This document shows positions 16,945 through 27,364 of a stretch of 64,000 nucleotides of DNA, one piece after another. The translations under genes were made by a program, and so were the position numbers. The DNA is from Pycnococcus provasolii (Eukaryota > Chlorophyta > Pseudoscourfieldiophyceae > Pseudoscourfieldiales), in contig CP150547.1 in the NCBI GenBank assembly GCA_049487715.1, positions 806,001 through 870,000 on the forward strand, given 5' to 3'. The first letter of the stretch is position 1, and each line of letters opens with the position of its first letter. The notes beneath the pieces are model-generated. The model had not been told where the DNA came from and searched no databases. It saw only the letters and a program-made list of their open reading frames with translations.

Positions 16945-18555
16945 TCACTTGCTCGAAAGCTCTTCCATCTCCTCGCCAAGCGCCGCACGAAGCCATCGCG
17001 CCGCCTCGAGCGGCATGTCTCGCGGCACCCCAACACGGCGTTGTAGATATTGCATCGATGCAATTCCAACCGCCGCGTCGTGTTTCTTCTCGCTTCCCGT
17101 TCCTTCATCTTCCTCTCGTTCGTCAGATGGGAGCAGTCTGAGTAAAGCTCTGCGGATCGCCGCATCCGCCGCGGCGGCCGCTTGCTCCTGTACAATCTCC
17201 TCCGCCGACGGATCCGAGAGCGGCGCAGAAACCGGCTTTGGAGACGATCCGCGGGGCAGCGCACCGCGCGCGGCAAACCGCGCAACCGCCTTTGCATTGA
17301 GCGCTACGCGCGCCACGGCCATCGCGGCGTGCGCCTCTGGTGGCGCATTTCTAAGCTCCGGTGGCGAGTTGACATACTCTACACTTTCGCTGTTTCCGGC
17401 TGCGACGTCGCGCGTCCACTCTCCTCCGTCAATTGCCTGACGCGCACTCGTGCCCTCCTTGCTCTCGGCACAACCCCCCAGCTGAGGCGGCAGGTCGTAC
17501 GCCGATGTGTAGAAGTCGCTTCGCGTGGAGTAGTAGGTTGGGCGACTTTCCATGGCGTCGTACCACGCATTCAGGTAAGGCCACGGTCGACCGTCGCCGG
17601 GCGGTGCACGAACCGCCATGCCCTTGAAGTACAGCTCGCTTGCCGCCAATCTCTCGAGAAATGGTGCGAACGCGATGTCCACGTAGCTGAAACCATCGTC
17701 GTTTGGGCTCGCCTCGTCTTCCGTTGCACCTTCGGCTCGTGCACCGAGGAAGTACGGGCCAGGTGTACTCGCGAGCGCATCCTCGACCGCCTGGAGCGTA
17801 AGCTCGACGCCCATGCGATTTTCGTCGTCGTTCCAGCCAGATGTGACGTGGCGCATCCAAGCTGAGAATACGCCTCGCTCGAGCCGCAGCAGTTGGTCGG
17901 CGAGCACGCGTGCTCGCGTATCCTCCGGTGGCATCATCGGCGTTTCCGGAAAGGTTGCCTCCAGAGCGCGCACGATGTCACTGCTATCCGTGAGTTCGCG
18001 CCCTTCAATCACAGCAGCCGGCAGCGTTCCCGACGGGTTGAGACGCAGAAAGCTCGCCGGCTTGTCACCGTAGCACCTCATGTTGATCTTCTTCACGTCA
18101 TACGAGACGCGCTTCTCCTCGAGGAGAAGCCAGCATTTCTGCGAGTATGGGCACCACGACGCGCTGTCGCGGTAGAACGTGACTCTATTTGCACCGTCGC
18201 CGAACGTGCGCTTGGTCGCCCAAGGTGACGGCGCGCCGGTTTCGTAGTCCCACGTCGCCTTGAGGCTGTGCTTGTCGAGAATGCGCTGTGCAGAGCTCTG
18301 TATGGACTCCCACGAAGGTGCGGTGTCTGCGAAAGTCGAGGATCGAGAAGCTTGTTTTTGTCCCATGGACGACGGCGACTCTGACGAGGTCGCAGGCTTT
18401 GAGAAGATGGACGAGAAGATGGCTGGGAGACCACTGGGAGCACCACCGTCTGGAAGTGCGCGGTTTCGAACTGATCGCGAGCGCGGGCGCGACTGCTGTG
18501 TCGTCGGCTGTGTGAGGCGAACGCGCGTGTTGGTGTGAACGTGCGATGCAGCCAT
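16945..18555 (-). CDS. Plastid glutathione S-transferase-like protein with long C-terminal extension
   Basis: 536 residues from the ATG at 18555. The first 60 residues are Ser/Arg/Thr-rich and transit-peptide-like. The thioredoxin-fold N-domain carries FYRDSASWCPYSQKCWLLLE, so the active-site Cys is in a WCPY context as in plant chloroplast GST-family proteins of unknown substrate, followed by INMRCYGDKPASFLRLNPSG and ELTDSSDIVRALE. An alpha-helical GST C-domain follows, ending near YLNAWYDAMESRPTYYSTRS at about residue 335. Roughly 200 residues after that, Ala- and Glu-rich, are outside the usual GST length; the tail ends in helices (VPRDMPLEAARWLRAALGEE). Function is presumably glutathione-dependent redox or conjugation chemistry in the plastid. 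Confidence 0.82.
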   Translation of the reverse strand: MAASHVHTNTRVRLTQPTTQQSRPRSRSVRNRALPDGGAPSGLPAIFSSIFSKPATSSESPSSMGQKQASRSSTFADTAPSWESIQSSAQRILDKHSLKATWDYETGAPSPWATKRTFGDGANRVTFYRDSASWCPYSQKCWLLLEEKRVSYDVKKINMRCYGDKPASFLRLNPSGTLPAAVIEGRELTDSSDIVRALEATFPETPMMPPEDTRARVLADQLLRLERGVFSAWMRHVTSGWNDDENRMGVELTLQAVEDALASTPGPYFLGARAEGATEDEASPNDDGFSYVDIAFAPFLERLAASELYFKGMAVRAPPGDGRPWPYLNAWYDAMESRPTYYSTRSDFYTSAYDLPPQLGGCAESKEGTSARQAIDGGEWTRDVAAGNSESVEYVNSPPELRNAPPEAHAAMAVARVALNAKAVARFAARGALPRGSSPKPVSAPLSDPSAEEIVQEQAAAAADAAIRRALLRLLPSDEREEDEGTGSEKKHDAAVGIASMQYLQRRVGVPRDMPLEAARWLRAALGEEMEELSSK

Positions 18556-18722
18556 AAAACGAGTTTCTTTGGAACGCGAGGATCGACGTGCGATGATGAG
18601 GGGCCTGGGAGGCGTCTGGAATCTGAGCCAAGGACTTTTAGATTTGCCCTTCGTTCGGGGTTGGATTTATACTCAAAAAATTCCCTTCATTTCAGTCTTA
18701 CACTTCACCTCTCATTATTCAT

Positions 18723-20546
18723 TCACATACTCCAGTCGTAGTCACGTACGTTGTCTTGTAGATGGCGGTCGTCGTGGCGTACAGCAATGCGGAAACTGCC
18801 ATCCTCGTGAGGAATGACGTCTAAGCCAGATGACGCGAGGCCGTTGTCCACCAAAGCCTTCGTGAACGCATGAGCACGAGCCTTTGCCTGCATGCGCGCC
18901 TCCGATCGCTTGTACTGCTCAAACTCCCTCCGCAACTCATCGTTCCAAGCCGCATTCACCGTCACCTCAGCTTCAGCCCTTTGTCGCGCCTCAGCCTTCG
19001 CCTTGTTGATCGCGGTGGCCCACACCGCGTCAGACTCAGCCTCGGCAGCCTCCTCGTCAAAGCTTTCCATCGCCAAGCAATTGTTCCTCGCCGAATTGGC
19101 AATCATCTTAACCTCCGCGGCGAGCTGCTCCGCCTTCAGGGCCATCTTGAGCGACTTCATACGAAGGTCCATCCGGCGTTGCTGAGCCCTAGCTGTTTCT
19201 ACAACCTTAGCTTCAGCCTCAGCTTTCTCTTGAGCTTCCAACCTCGCATTTTTCTCCGCGATGATGCTGTCCACCACGGATCCAACAAGTCCAAAGGCTG
19301 CAAAATTTTGGCGAGCCTCCTCCTGCTGCTGCACCTGCTCCTCCTCCACCTCCTCGGTGAAAGCAGTGGCGGAAAGTTGCGCCGCCTTGGCCTCCGCGAA
19401 CGCCCTCGCGCGAGCTTCCTGCTCCTGCTCTTGTCGCTGATCTCTAGCCCTCGCTTCCATGTCAGCCATTTGCTTCGTCTTTTCCTGAAGCTTTGCCGCA
19501 ATCTCGGCGGCAACTTGCTCCTCTTGACTCGTCATCGTCGTGTACTTCTGCAGCTGGTCATGATGATGAGACGCATTAGCACGAAATTCTGTCGTCGTCG
19601 TGTCCCTCATCATTTGCTGCTGCTGCGCCTTCGCCTCGGCGAATGCCTTTGCACGAGCTTGCGCATCCCTCGTTTGCTTTGCCTTTGCCTCAGCGAAAGC
19701 CTGAGCACGAGCCTCTGCATCCTGCTGACGGGAAGACATGAGCTGTTGCTCGGCATGTGCCTCTGCGAATGCAAACGCAAACGCGAATGTTGGGATTGCG
19801 AAATTCCAAGGCTCAGGAGCCTTTTCTGACCACCTCTTCTCGAGGATCACTGCACTTGCGGCGGCAGCTGCGGATGTATCCCCCTCTTCGGTGTAGTAGT
19901 GCGGTCCAGCATGCTGCCGGAGGGTGTTGATTTCCGACCTCAGCTTCGCGACGGCGCTTGCTTTCGGTGCGCCTCCTCCGTTTTCGAATAGATCTTGCAG
20001 TTCTCGTTCCGCGGCATGAAGGCGTTCCGTGGCAGCAGCCTTCTTGCCCGCGACGTTCTCCTGGGCAAATCCCATCATCTGCGCCTTCGCCTCAGCAAAT
20101 GCCTTTGCCCGAGATTCCGCGTCCTGCTGACGTGCGGACATCACTTGTTGTTGTTGCTGCCGAGTCGCATCGGCAAATAAATTTCGTTCGCGAACTTTCT
20201 CTTCAAAGTTTGCCGCCAAGGCATCACTCGTCGTCGCGAAGCTCTCCATCACCTGCTGTCCCTTTGCCTCGGTGAACGCCTTTGCGCGAGCTTCCATTTC
20301 CTGCCTTCGCGCATTCCATACTTTGATCTGTTGCGTCGCCATCGCGCGAGCTCTTTCCTCCTCCTGCATGATCGTTGTGGCTGGATTCGCCGCGGGTGCG
20401 GCGGAGGGTGGAGCTGTCGTCGTCATTCTGCGTGATCGTGTTGTGCGTCGTGGACCTGGAGGAGAGGCCGCCGCCGACGACAACAACGAACTCTTTGAAC
20501 TACTAGGAGGACATGAGGACAACAAGGATGCCGCCGCTGCCGCCAT
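18723..20546 (-). CDS. Predicted plastid protein with ARAKAFAEAKA repeats (unassigned)
   Basis: 607 residues from the ATG at 20546 (MAAAAASLLSSC); an upstream in-frame extension exists but lacks the leader-like composition. The first 50 residues are Ser/Ala/Pro/Arg-rich and look like a transit peptide. The body is helical and Gln/Ala/Glu-rich, with an 11-residue motif of the form xARAKAFAEAKA at about residues 86, 144, 279, 297 and 378, and a diverged copy (ARAHAFTKAL) near 556. QQDAE[SA]RA precedes several copies. The C-terminus (GLDVIPHEDGSFRIAVRHDD) is distinct and may be folded. No known family is recognised. It is divergent from NOB1, with a 537-bp region between the starts. Confidence 0.7.
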   Translation of the reverse strand: MAAAAASLLSSCPPSSSKSSLLSSAAASPPGPRRTTRSRRMTTTAPPSAAPAANPATTIMQEEERARAMATQQIKVWNARRQEMEARAKAFTEAKGQQVMESFATTSDALAANFEEKVRERNLFADATRQQQQQVMSARQQDAESRAKAFAEAKAQMMGFAQENVAGKKAAATERLHAAERELQDLFENGGGAPKASAVAKLRSEINTLRQHAGPHYYTEEGDTSAAAAASAVILEKRWSEKAPEPWNFAIPTFAFAFAFAEAHAEQQLMSSRQQDAEARAQAFAEAKAKQTRDAQARAKAFAEAKAQQQQMMRDTTTTEFRANASHHHDQLQKYTTMTSQEEQVAAEIAAKLQEKTKQMADMEARARDQRQEQEQEARARAFAEAKAAQLSATAFTEEVEEEQVQQQEEARQNFAAFGLVGSVVDSIIAEKNARLEAQEKAEAEAKVVETARAQQRRMDLRMKSLKMALKAEQLAAEVKMIANSARNNCLAMESFDEEAAEAESDAVWATAINKAKAEARQRAEAEVTVNAAWNDELRREFEQYKRSEARMQAKARAHAFTKALVDNGLASSGLDVIPHEDGSFRIAVRHDDRHLQDNVRDYDWSM

Positions 20547-21083
20547 TGTTGTTTGAATTTGTGAGATGCCGAGGTTTATCCACAAAAAAAAAAAAACAGG
20601 GAGGAGACCGGCGGGACCGGAAGCAACGAGGGAACGGGGGGAAGAAGAAGAACGGGGGAAGGGGTTGGGGTGGGAAAATTCACCACGACCGTCAGTTTCG
20701 GACAATTCGATAAAACCTTATCAAATTGGTAAATTACGGTCGAAGAATTGTGTCCATATGTGTGAAAAACAAACTGTTGTCTTGAAAGCTGTTGTGCAGA
20801 AATTGAAAGCTGTTGTGCAGAAAAACCTCAAAAGCTGGGGCCGGAGGAGGCAGTTGCGGCCTGCACCTTATTCCGTTATTTCGCGACATTTAATCTGGGG
20901 GAGAGTTTCCGCTCAAGGGTTTTGGGGGTTCGGTTCTCTCAAGAATTCGCCCTCTTCATTTCGGGGTTCAGATTTGCCCCCGTTCTTTTTTGTAGCCGCC
21001 GCCGCCATCACTCAGTGCCGTGACTTAATTTTTTTTGTCATCACAATCACAACCGGAAATCACACCCGTGTTCCTCCACAGCC
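20547..21083. promoter_or_regulatory. Divergent promoter region with a 21-bp tandem duplication
   Basis: This 537-bp region separates the starts of the repeat protein (minus) and NOB1 (plus). A 21-bp word beginning ttgaaagctgttgtgcag occurs twice in direct tandem at 20782-20802 and 20803-20823. A poly-A run lies near 20583. No gene is visible. Confidence 0.55.
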
Positions 21084-22598
21084 ATGGCTGCTGTCGTCGA
21101 CGCAAATGCACTCATCACGGCGTTTGACGTGCGACGCGTCGCACACAAACTGCTATCCACGTCAGAAGTGCTCGCGGAAGTCAGAGATAAACACGCACGC
21201 ACGTTCGCGTCGCTGATTGACGCGTCAGGCGGAATCGACACACGCGAGCCGGCTGACGAGGACGTCGCGTGGGTCGTGCGATTTGCAAGGAGGACAGGAG
21301 ACGCCGCGGCACTGTCGCGGGCGGACGTGCGCCTGCTCGCGCTCACGCTCACGGTCGAACGCGAGGTGACGGGACACGACAAGCACATACGACGCGTGCC
21401 GCCGCCGCTCGAGCGAACCGCGAGGCACAACAGGAGAACGACAGCCTTGCCCGGCTGGGGTGTCGAGAATACACAGAACGACGATGGGTGGGACGAGCTT
21501 GACGAGGAGGACGACGCAGCAGCAGCCGTGCAGGAGCCGAGCCGAGTCGCAGCCGCACCGACACCCATGACTGTTGAGGCGGAGAAGGACGACGACGGCG
21601 ACGAGGCGGCGGCGGCGGCGGCACCAGTGGCGGCAGCAGAGCAGGACGGCGGCGCCGACGAGTGGGAGCCCGTGCAAAGCCGGTCAGCGAAGCGCATGTC
21701 CATGCGTCGTGACGCTAGGCGGCGAGAGAAGGAGGAGGAGGCGGTGCGCGAGCTAGAGGAGGCGGCTGCTGGTGTAAACACCACCGCCGCGGCGGCGGCG
21801 GCTCAGGAAGGTGAAGAAGGCGGCGGCGGCGGCGACGACGACGACGACGTTGACGAGCACGGCGATGTGGCCGACGAAGACGACGGCGATGACGGCGACG
21901 ATGCAACGCCTGCTGCCGTGGCGCTCGTCACTGCCGATCGCGCGATGCAGAACGTTGCACTGCAAATGAAGCTCAAGCTCGTCAGCCCGACTGGTGAGGT
22001 GGTGGACCGACTTCGGCGGTATGTTCTGCAGTGCAGCGCATGCCACAAAATGGCGGACCTCTCGCGCAAAGGAACAGCCGCAGGCTTCTGCGGCAACTGC
22101 GGCAATTGGGGTACGCTCGTGCGAGCGACGGTCGAGGTGGGAACGTCCGGCGCGACGGTGGTGGTTGACCAAAATTCCGCGCAAAAGCTTCGCGCTCTTC
22201 GCGGAACGCGTTACTCTCTGCCCAAGCCTCGTGGAGGACGCGATTCCGTGAACGTCGTGCTTCGCGAGGATCAGTTGAGGGGCACCGCAGCTGCGGGTGA
22301 TGCGCCGCGGCAAGACACGCAGCGACGTCGCACGGGCAATGGTGATGATGATGATGAGGAGGAGGAGGAGGAGGATCGCGCGGCTCGCGAGTATGGTGCA
22401 TCGAACGTCTTCAAGCAGCATCGCCACGAGGGAGGTGGGCTGGGTAAGCGCGACGTTGCCGTGGCAGCGGCGGCAGAGAGGCTCGGCTACGGTTTGGATG
22501 GCAGTGGAGCGACGCCCGTCGTTGACAACCGTGGCAACCCGTACCTGCGTCGCAATCCGAACGAACGCCGCGTGACGATGAGGCGCAAGGGCAAGTAA
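21084..22598 (+). CDS. NOB1: 20S pre-rRNA D-site endonuclease NOB1
   Basis: 504 residues from an ATG in a strong context (gccATGg). The N-terminal PIN domain carries the acidic metal ligands: Asp in VVDANALI, Glu in TSEVLAEVRDKH, and Asp in LSRADVRLLALTLT. A low-complexity Ala/Glu/Asp region follows, then the zinc ribbon: CSACHKMADL with CGNCGNWGTLVR, four Cys. The family end is intact, with YSLPKPRGG, LREDQL, and GNPYLRRNPNERR near the C-terminus. NOB1 makes the final cut that produces the 3' end of 18S rRNA in cytoplasmic pre-40S particles. The acidic insert of about 180 residues between PIN and ribbon is longer than usual. Confidence 0.95.
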   Translation: MAAVVDANALITAFDVRRVAHKLLSTSEVLAEVRDKHARTFASLIDASGGIDTREPADEDVAWVVRFARRTGDAAALSRADVRLLALTLTVEREVTGHDKHIRRVPPPLERTARHNRRTTALPGWGVENTQNDDGWDELDEEDDAAAAVQEPSRVAAAPTPMTVEAEKDDDGDEAAAAAAPVAAAEQDGGADEWEPVQSRSAKRMSMRRDARRREKEEEAVRELEEAAAGVNTTAAAAAAQEGEEGGGGGDDDDDVDEHGDVADEDDGDDGDDATPAAVALVTADRAMQNVALQMKLKLVSPTGEVVDRLRRYVLQCSACHKMADLSRKGTAAGFCGNCGNWGTLVRATVEVGTSGATVVVDQNSAQKLRALRGTRYSLPKPRGGRDSVNVVLREDQLRGTAAAGDAPRQDTQRRRTGNGDDDDEEEEEEDRAAREYGASNVFKQHRHEGGGLGKRDVAVAAAAERLGYGLDGSGATPVVDNRGNPYLRRNPNERRVTMRRKGK

Positions 22599-22633
22599 CC
22601 TTAGAATAGTAATCGTTACATTAATTCCAATTA

Positions 22634-24485
22634 TTAAATACCATCTTCTTCTTGTTGTGTTTTCCACTTCCCACATAACTTTATGTGCCGCCACGAGCAT
22701 GCTAGGTACACGAGCGACGAGATTGTGGCTGAGAGGAGCCAGCTCACGTCATCGAAGATTGAAAACACCGCGAAGTACGACGATTTCGTCGCAGATGGGA
22801 TGAAGCTCATGATCCACCCGATTCCAGGCAGTAGAATTCCACACAGTAGTGCAACGATTGCTTGCCAGCAGTGCCCGGTGGTACAGACGTGGTAACACGG
22901 GATGGGCGATGTCATATGTACCGTTGATGCATCCGGCTCCTCCGCCGGATCCTCGTCGAGATAGCCAGGGGGGTAAAGCGTAGACATGTTCAAGTTCGTG
23001 CGCTTCACCGCATAGTAGTGTGTCACCATGACGCCGAAGAGGGCACCAGTGACCACGCCATAGCCAGCTAGAAAGCGAAAGGCAAAGTTTGAAGCTGTCG
23101 TGAACAATGCGTATGGACATGCAGCAAATGCCACCGCGATGCTGAATAGCGCGCAGACTCGAAAGCCCAAGTGTTGCGGTGCCACGTTGTAGAAATCAAA
23201 GGCGGGTGGAATGATGTTCGCGTAGACATTGACATTGATCACGGCGATAAGAACAAGCAGACCACCGACAAATGCCCACGCAGGCTGCCAATAAACGAAC
23301 AATTCGACGATCTGCCAGACGGGTGCCGGTGCGCCGACGTGCACCGACGCGATTGACCCTGCCACGCCTGCAAGGGCGGTGACGAGCATGGAGAGGTTGA
23401 TGCCAACTGTCTGGCCAATCATCTGTGCGCGCTGTGTTTTTGCATAGCGTGAAATGTCACTCATGTTAAGTATCATTGTTGACCTTAGTGTGTTAGGGTG
23501 TTAGTGAATTGTTTGTTTATCCGCTATGGATGGTTAGAAGGTAGACTTACCAATTGGAAACGATGACATTCGTTCCTTTGAGCACCACGAGGATGACCCA
23601 GCCAGGATTGTCTCGATCGATGGGTTGGGCGTTTGACGACCTTAACAGATCGTTAGCAGCTTTGTTGAAGTTGACAACACCTAGGTTTTGAATTGACCAA
23701 ATCCACAGTCCGATCAAGCCTATGCTGCATATGGCAGCTAAAACGAACATTGGCACCTTTGAGAAGCGGAAGAGTCCGTAGATGACGAGCGCGGCGTGTA
23801 TTATGGCAACACCCGCGAAGGAAAGCAGTTGACCAAGTGACAGGATATTTGGTGGCCACAGGTTGATCCATGTGTTTGCTCCAGGCACGAGCGCGTTTAG
23901 TCCCATGATGAATGCATAGGCGCCCTGCCACATCTGAAATGATAGCCACAGGACGGCGATGACGCCACGTGACGCCGCGGCGAGCTTCGCGCCTTCACAT
24001 CCGAAAGCTGAGCGCGCGTACACGGCGAATGGAATTCCGTACTTCGCGCCCGCGTGGCTATTGGCGAGCAGAGCGACGTTCGTGACCAACGTTCCAAAGA
24101 TGATGCTCGCGAGGACTTCTGCAAACGTGAATCCGCTGGCGAAGAGGCTTGCGGTGATGGAGAAGGTTGCCGGGTTCACATTGATGGCAACCCATAGAGC
24201 TGCGAACGACCACCACGGCCACGTGCGGAGTTCCGGCGCCAGTGGCGCGAGCTGTTCCTCGTGCACGACGCCGCCGCCGTCGTTTCGCTTGCAGCGCTTC
24301 GTCTGCTTCCCCTCGCGCTGCCTAGTTGGCCCTTTAGTTGTCTTCCTCGACGATAGCCGTAATCGCCGGTGGAGACGCCATTGATGATGATCCACAAAAT
24401 ACAAAGCCCCAACTGAATCGGGGATTGGATTGGAATGAGCATTTTGACTGGACCGAGACCGAGGACGAGAATGAGAAGATCCCAT
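22634..24485 (-). CDS. NCS1-family nucleobase/allantoin-type transporter, two exons
   Basis: Coding exons are 23551-24485 and 22634-23483, with a 67-nt GT-AG intron (23484-23550; donor gtaagt). Splicing joins VIVSNW to STMILNMSDISRYAKT, recreating the NCS1 family signature around transmembrane helix 8. The spliced product is about 594 residues with some 12 hydrophobic segments. The early motif LRTWPWWSFAALWVAINVNP is typical. Family members import uracil, allantoin, purines, hydantoins or thiamine with Na+ or H+; the substrate cannot be told from this sequence. The start is uncertain: the ATG at 24485 gives an 80-residue hydrophilic extension. A second ATG at 24382 is in another frame and would need a 5' intron. 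Confidence 0.88.
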
Positions 24486-24673
24486 TTTTCAAACGGTCGA
24501 AATTCCGACCTGAACCTGAACCCGCTTTTTTTTTCAGCCAAAGGCCCAAAGCTGCTTCGCGATTTCACAACACCACCAACTCATCGCGGTGCGCCGCTGC
24601 TGAGTAGTACTCATCACGGCGGTACTCATAGTTTCTTCATTCACGACGCCACTGACACGTTTCTGTTGCTGCT

Positions 24674-26773
24674 ATGCAAAATAAAGCCATGCAGCAGCTC
24701 TTCTCGTCAATATCGTCGTCATCACCACGAACTACTTCTGAAAAAGGAGGAGGAGCTGGAAAAGAATCTGCGTCGTCGTCAGACTTGTTGGGTCACCATC
24801 ACTCGGAATCGCGCGCGTCCGTGCCGCGCGCGGTCGCCGCCAACCTGCGCGGTAAAATTACGTCCAAGCTGGACGTCGCGCGCACCGATCTAGCGCTCGT
24901 GAAGAATGCTCCGGAGGCTGCGAGTGCCGCCAAGCCAGATCAAACGCTTGTCATGGAACAGTGCCGCCTCTTCTCGAGGGAATTCCAGGAGCAGCTCAAC
25001 AGCGTCGAAATTGCAAGCCGTATACGTCGATCGTTCGGGGGAGGTACCGATGGGCTGCGCCACCGTCTGCGCATGATCGACCTCACTTCCGCCTTCGAGC
25101 AAACTCGAGTCGACAGCATGCTTCGGCAGGGCGACGGATACCAACCGCACCTCGTAAGCCCGGAGGCTGGGCTCAGGCTACTCATGGCCGACGTGCTCGA
25201 GCAAGCACGAATTCCCGCGGAGCAGTGCGTGCGAGACGTGCACGCACTCCTGCAGTCCGCCGCGAAAGCAGCCTGCGACGACGCCATGTACACGGCAACA
25301 CCGCCAAATGCACTTTTGTCCGAGTCCGTCAAGGAGCAGAGTGCGCTAAACATTCACCAGTGTCACGCTCTGCTGACTCAGTCAGCGGACAGCGCACTCA
25401 GCCGCTGGCGCGAGGAGGCAATCAAGGCGGTATCGACGATTATCAGCATGGAGCAGAGCCACGTCTCCGCGAAGTACTTCCGGCATGTCACCGAAGCGGC
25501 GGCGCTGGAGGCTGCCGCAGCCAGGAGTCGTCGTGAGGTTTCGCGCAGTGGTACAAACGAGACGAATGCGAGCGACACCACCACCACGTCGTCGACGACA
25601 ACGAGTGCCCCTTCCACGTCTCGCACCACGCCGCCGACTGCGGATGCTAACAAGGCACGGGATAGCCGACTTCCATCGTCGTCGAAAGATCGTGCTCTGG
25701 ACATCGACATGGAATACCTCGAAAAACAAAACAAGCACGGTGTTTGGCAACGACGCTGGTTCGTGCTCGACACATCGCGAAATTGTCTTTTTTACTACAA
25801 GGAGGACAAGGAGCATCACAGCGCGCCACCTCGTGGGCGTATCGATCTGCTCGATGCGATTGTCACGGACATGAAAGTTTCTGCTGGTTCACCACAGGCT
25901 CGTGATTCGCGTATGGCTGTCGACATGGGCGTGGGTGAGGAGCCGGTCAGTCTTTTGCTTGGTATCAGCAACAAGGAGAAGGGCAAGCCCGTGTGGAAGG
26001 ATCACCCAACCGTCGTGCTACGCTGTCCAAGCATCGAGACAAAATTTGAGTGGTTTGCTAAGCTGCGCTCGGCAACGAGCATAGAGTCCGGGAGGCGTGC
26101 GGCGCTGTTAGCAAGGGGAGGAGGAGGCGGCAACAGCACCACCGACATGGCGATGGAGAACAAGGAATCCGACTCAGAAGATGACGAGGTTGCCAGCACC
26201 GTGGGAGAAGACATCACCGTCACCTATCACAGCAACGCACCGCCACCGACGGCACTCCAAGCTCATGAAGCGGCAGTTCGCCTGAATGCCTACGTGGATG
26301 TGACGCTCGGTTCTCTGTCTTCAGCAATTCCCAAGGCGGTCGTGCATCTGATGGTGCGCCGCGCAGAACGCGAGCTTGTCGATCGCCTGTACAAGAGCGT
26401 CTTTGATCTTTCGCCGCGTGCGCTCGCACGCCTGTTCACGGCAAATCAGCACGAGGTGGACGCGGCGAACGAGCGCATTTCTCAGCTTGAGAGTACGGTG
26501 GCGGAGCTCGAGTCGGCGACTGAGTGGTTGTCACGGCACTCAACGGAGATCGAAACGGGACCAGGACAGGCGAGTGTCGTCTTTGTACCACGTCACGTTC
26601 TCACAGCCGCCGGCATGTCTCCTAGGGACATTTCTCCCAGGGAAGGGATGATGGAGGAGACGAAGAAGACATCGTCTCAGCAGCAACAACAACAGCCGCC
26701 GCCAGTGCCACCGCGAAAGCCAAATGGGGGAGGCAGGCGTGCACCCCCTCCTCCACCCCCATCTGCAGCTTGA
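24674..26773 (+). CDS. GTPase-less dynamin-like protein (stalk, PH, GED, Pro-rich tail)
   Basis: 699 residues. It begins at the dynamin stalk: residues 58-110 match the segment that normally follows the G domain (LRGKITSKLDVARTDLALV, then CRLFSREFQEQL), followed by GYQPHLVSPEAGLRLL and PAEQCVRDVHALL, which align with the neighbouring dynamin (GYQPHLIAPEMGYRRL, APCERCVDDIHQLL). A PH domain spans about 343-470 (YLEKQNKHGVWQRRWFVLD; PTVVLRCPSIETKFEWFAKL). A GED spans about 527-618 (LNAYVDVTLGSLSSAIPKAV). A Pro-rich tail with PPPVPPRKP ends the protein. Domain order is that of plant DRP2 minus its GTPase. Only 188 bp separate this start from the divergent NCS1 gene, so no upstream exon can hold a G domain nearby. 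It should bind phosphoinositides and co-assemble with a dynamin, but cannot hydrolyse GTP. Confidence 0.88.
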   Translation: MQNKAMQQLFSSISSSSPRTTSEKGGGAGKESASSSDLLGHHHSESRASVPRAVAANLRGKITSKLDVARTDLALVKNAPEAASAAKPDQTLVMEQCRLFSREFQEQLNSVEIASRIRRSFGGGTDGLRHRLRMIDLTSAFEQTRVDSMLRQGDGYQPHLVSPEAGLRLLMADVLEQARIPAEQCVRDVHALLQSAAKAACDDAMYTATPPNALLSESVKEQSALNIHQCHALLTQSADSALSRWREEAIKAVSTIISMEQSHVSAKYFRHVTEAAALEAAAARSRREVSRSGTNETNASDTTTTSSTTTSAPSTSRTTPPTADANKARDSRLPSSSKDRALDIDMEYLEKQNKHGVWQRRWFVLDTSRNCLFYYKEDKEHHSAPPRGRIDLLDAIVTDMKVSAGSPQARDSRMAVDMGVGEEPVSLLLGISNKEKGKPVWKDHPTVVLRCPSIETKFEWFAKLRSATSIESGRRAALLARGGGGGNSTTDMAMENKESDSEDDEVASTVGEDITVTYHSNAPPPTALQAHEAAVRLNAYVDVTLGSLSSAIPKAVVHLMVRRAERELVDRLYKSVFDLSPRALARLFTANQHEVDAANERISQLESTVAELESATEWLSRHSTEIETGPGQASVVFVPRHVLTAAGMSPRDISPREGMMEETKKTSSQQQQQQPPPVPPRKPNGGGRRAPPPPPPSAA

Positions 26774-27364
26774 GTGACTTGTGATGGTGGACAACGATGA
26801 GCCAGTGATAATTGTGTTGCGAGTTGCGACGATCACGAAAGACAAAGAAATCGTCAACGATACTTGTTGTGGGTGGGTGGGACAACGACGACGACAACAT
26901 CTTCTGTGGTAAAAAAAAAGAAACACTTTCTTCTTCTCGGGTCTGTCAATCAATCAATCATTAACCGACGAGGAAATTTGTCGATCGATACCTCGTGTTC
27001 GGTCGAAAGGAATCGTCCACCACCACAACGACAACACACACCAACTAAGCGCATAGTACTCAGATATTCTATTATTGGATGGAGCAATAACAACACTCAC
27101 TCGTTACTTTACTACTACACAACCACTATTCAAGCAAACAGCAAAATAGCAGCGTGGACGCCATGCAGAAGACACTCCGGAAGATGGTTCGAACGAGTCT
27201 ATTCCGGACCCGAAGACGCGCGAAAACCGCTTCGAACTCAGATCCATCTCCAAACCCCCAAACAGGAAATTGTCCAAGGTAGGTTCCACTCGCCCTCCCA
27301 CGCTCACTCACTCGCACTTTCCTCCTCACCGCGTAGAGAAGCACTTGCTACACAAAAAATAATA
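26774..27364. other. Intergenic and 5' leader between the two dynamin genes
   Basis: 591 bp with no separate gene. An in-frame extension of the DRP1 frame starts at 26864 but is low in coding character. A possible 5'-UTR donor (aaggtaggtt) lies near 27279. The true DRP1 start is the ATG at 27365. Confidence 0.6.

Noticed and set aside
24338-24893. Plus-strand frames upstream of the GTPase-less dynamin as a hidden G-domain exon
   Set aside because: Neither frame contains a P-loop, DxxG or TKxD, and the interval is occupied by the start of the divergent NCS1 gene.
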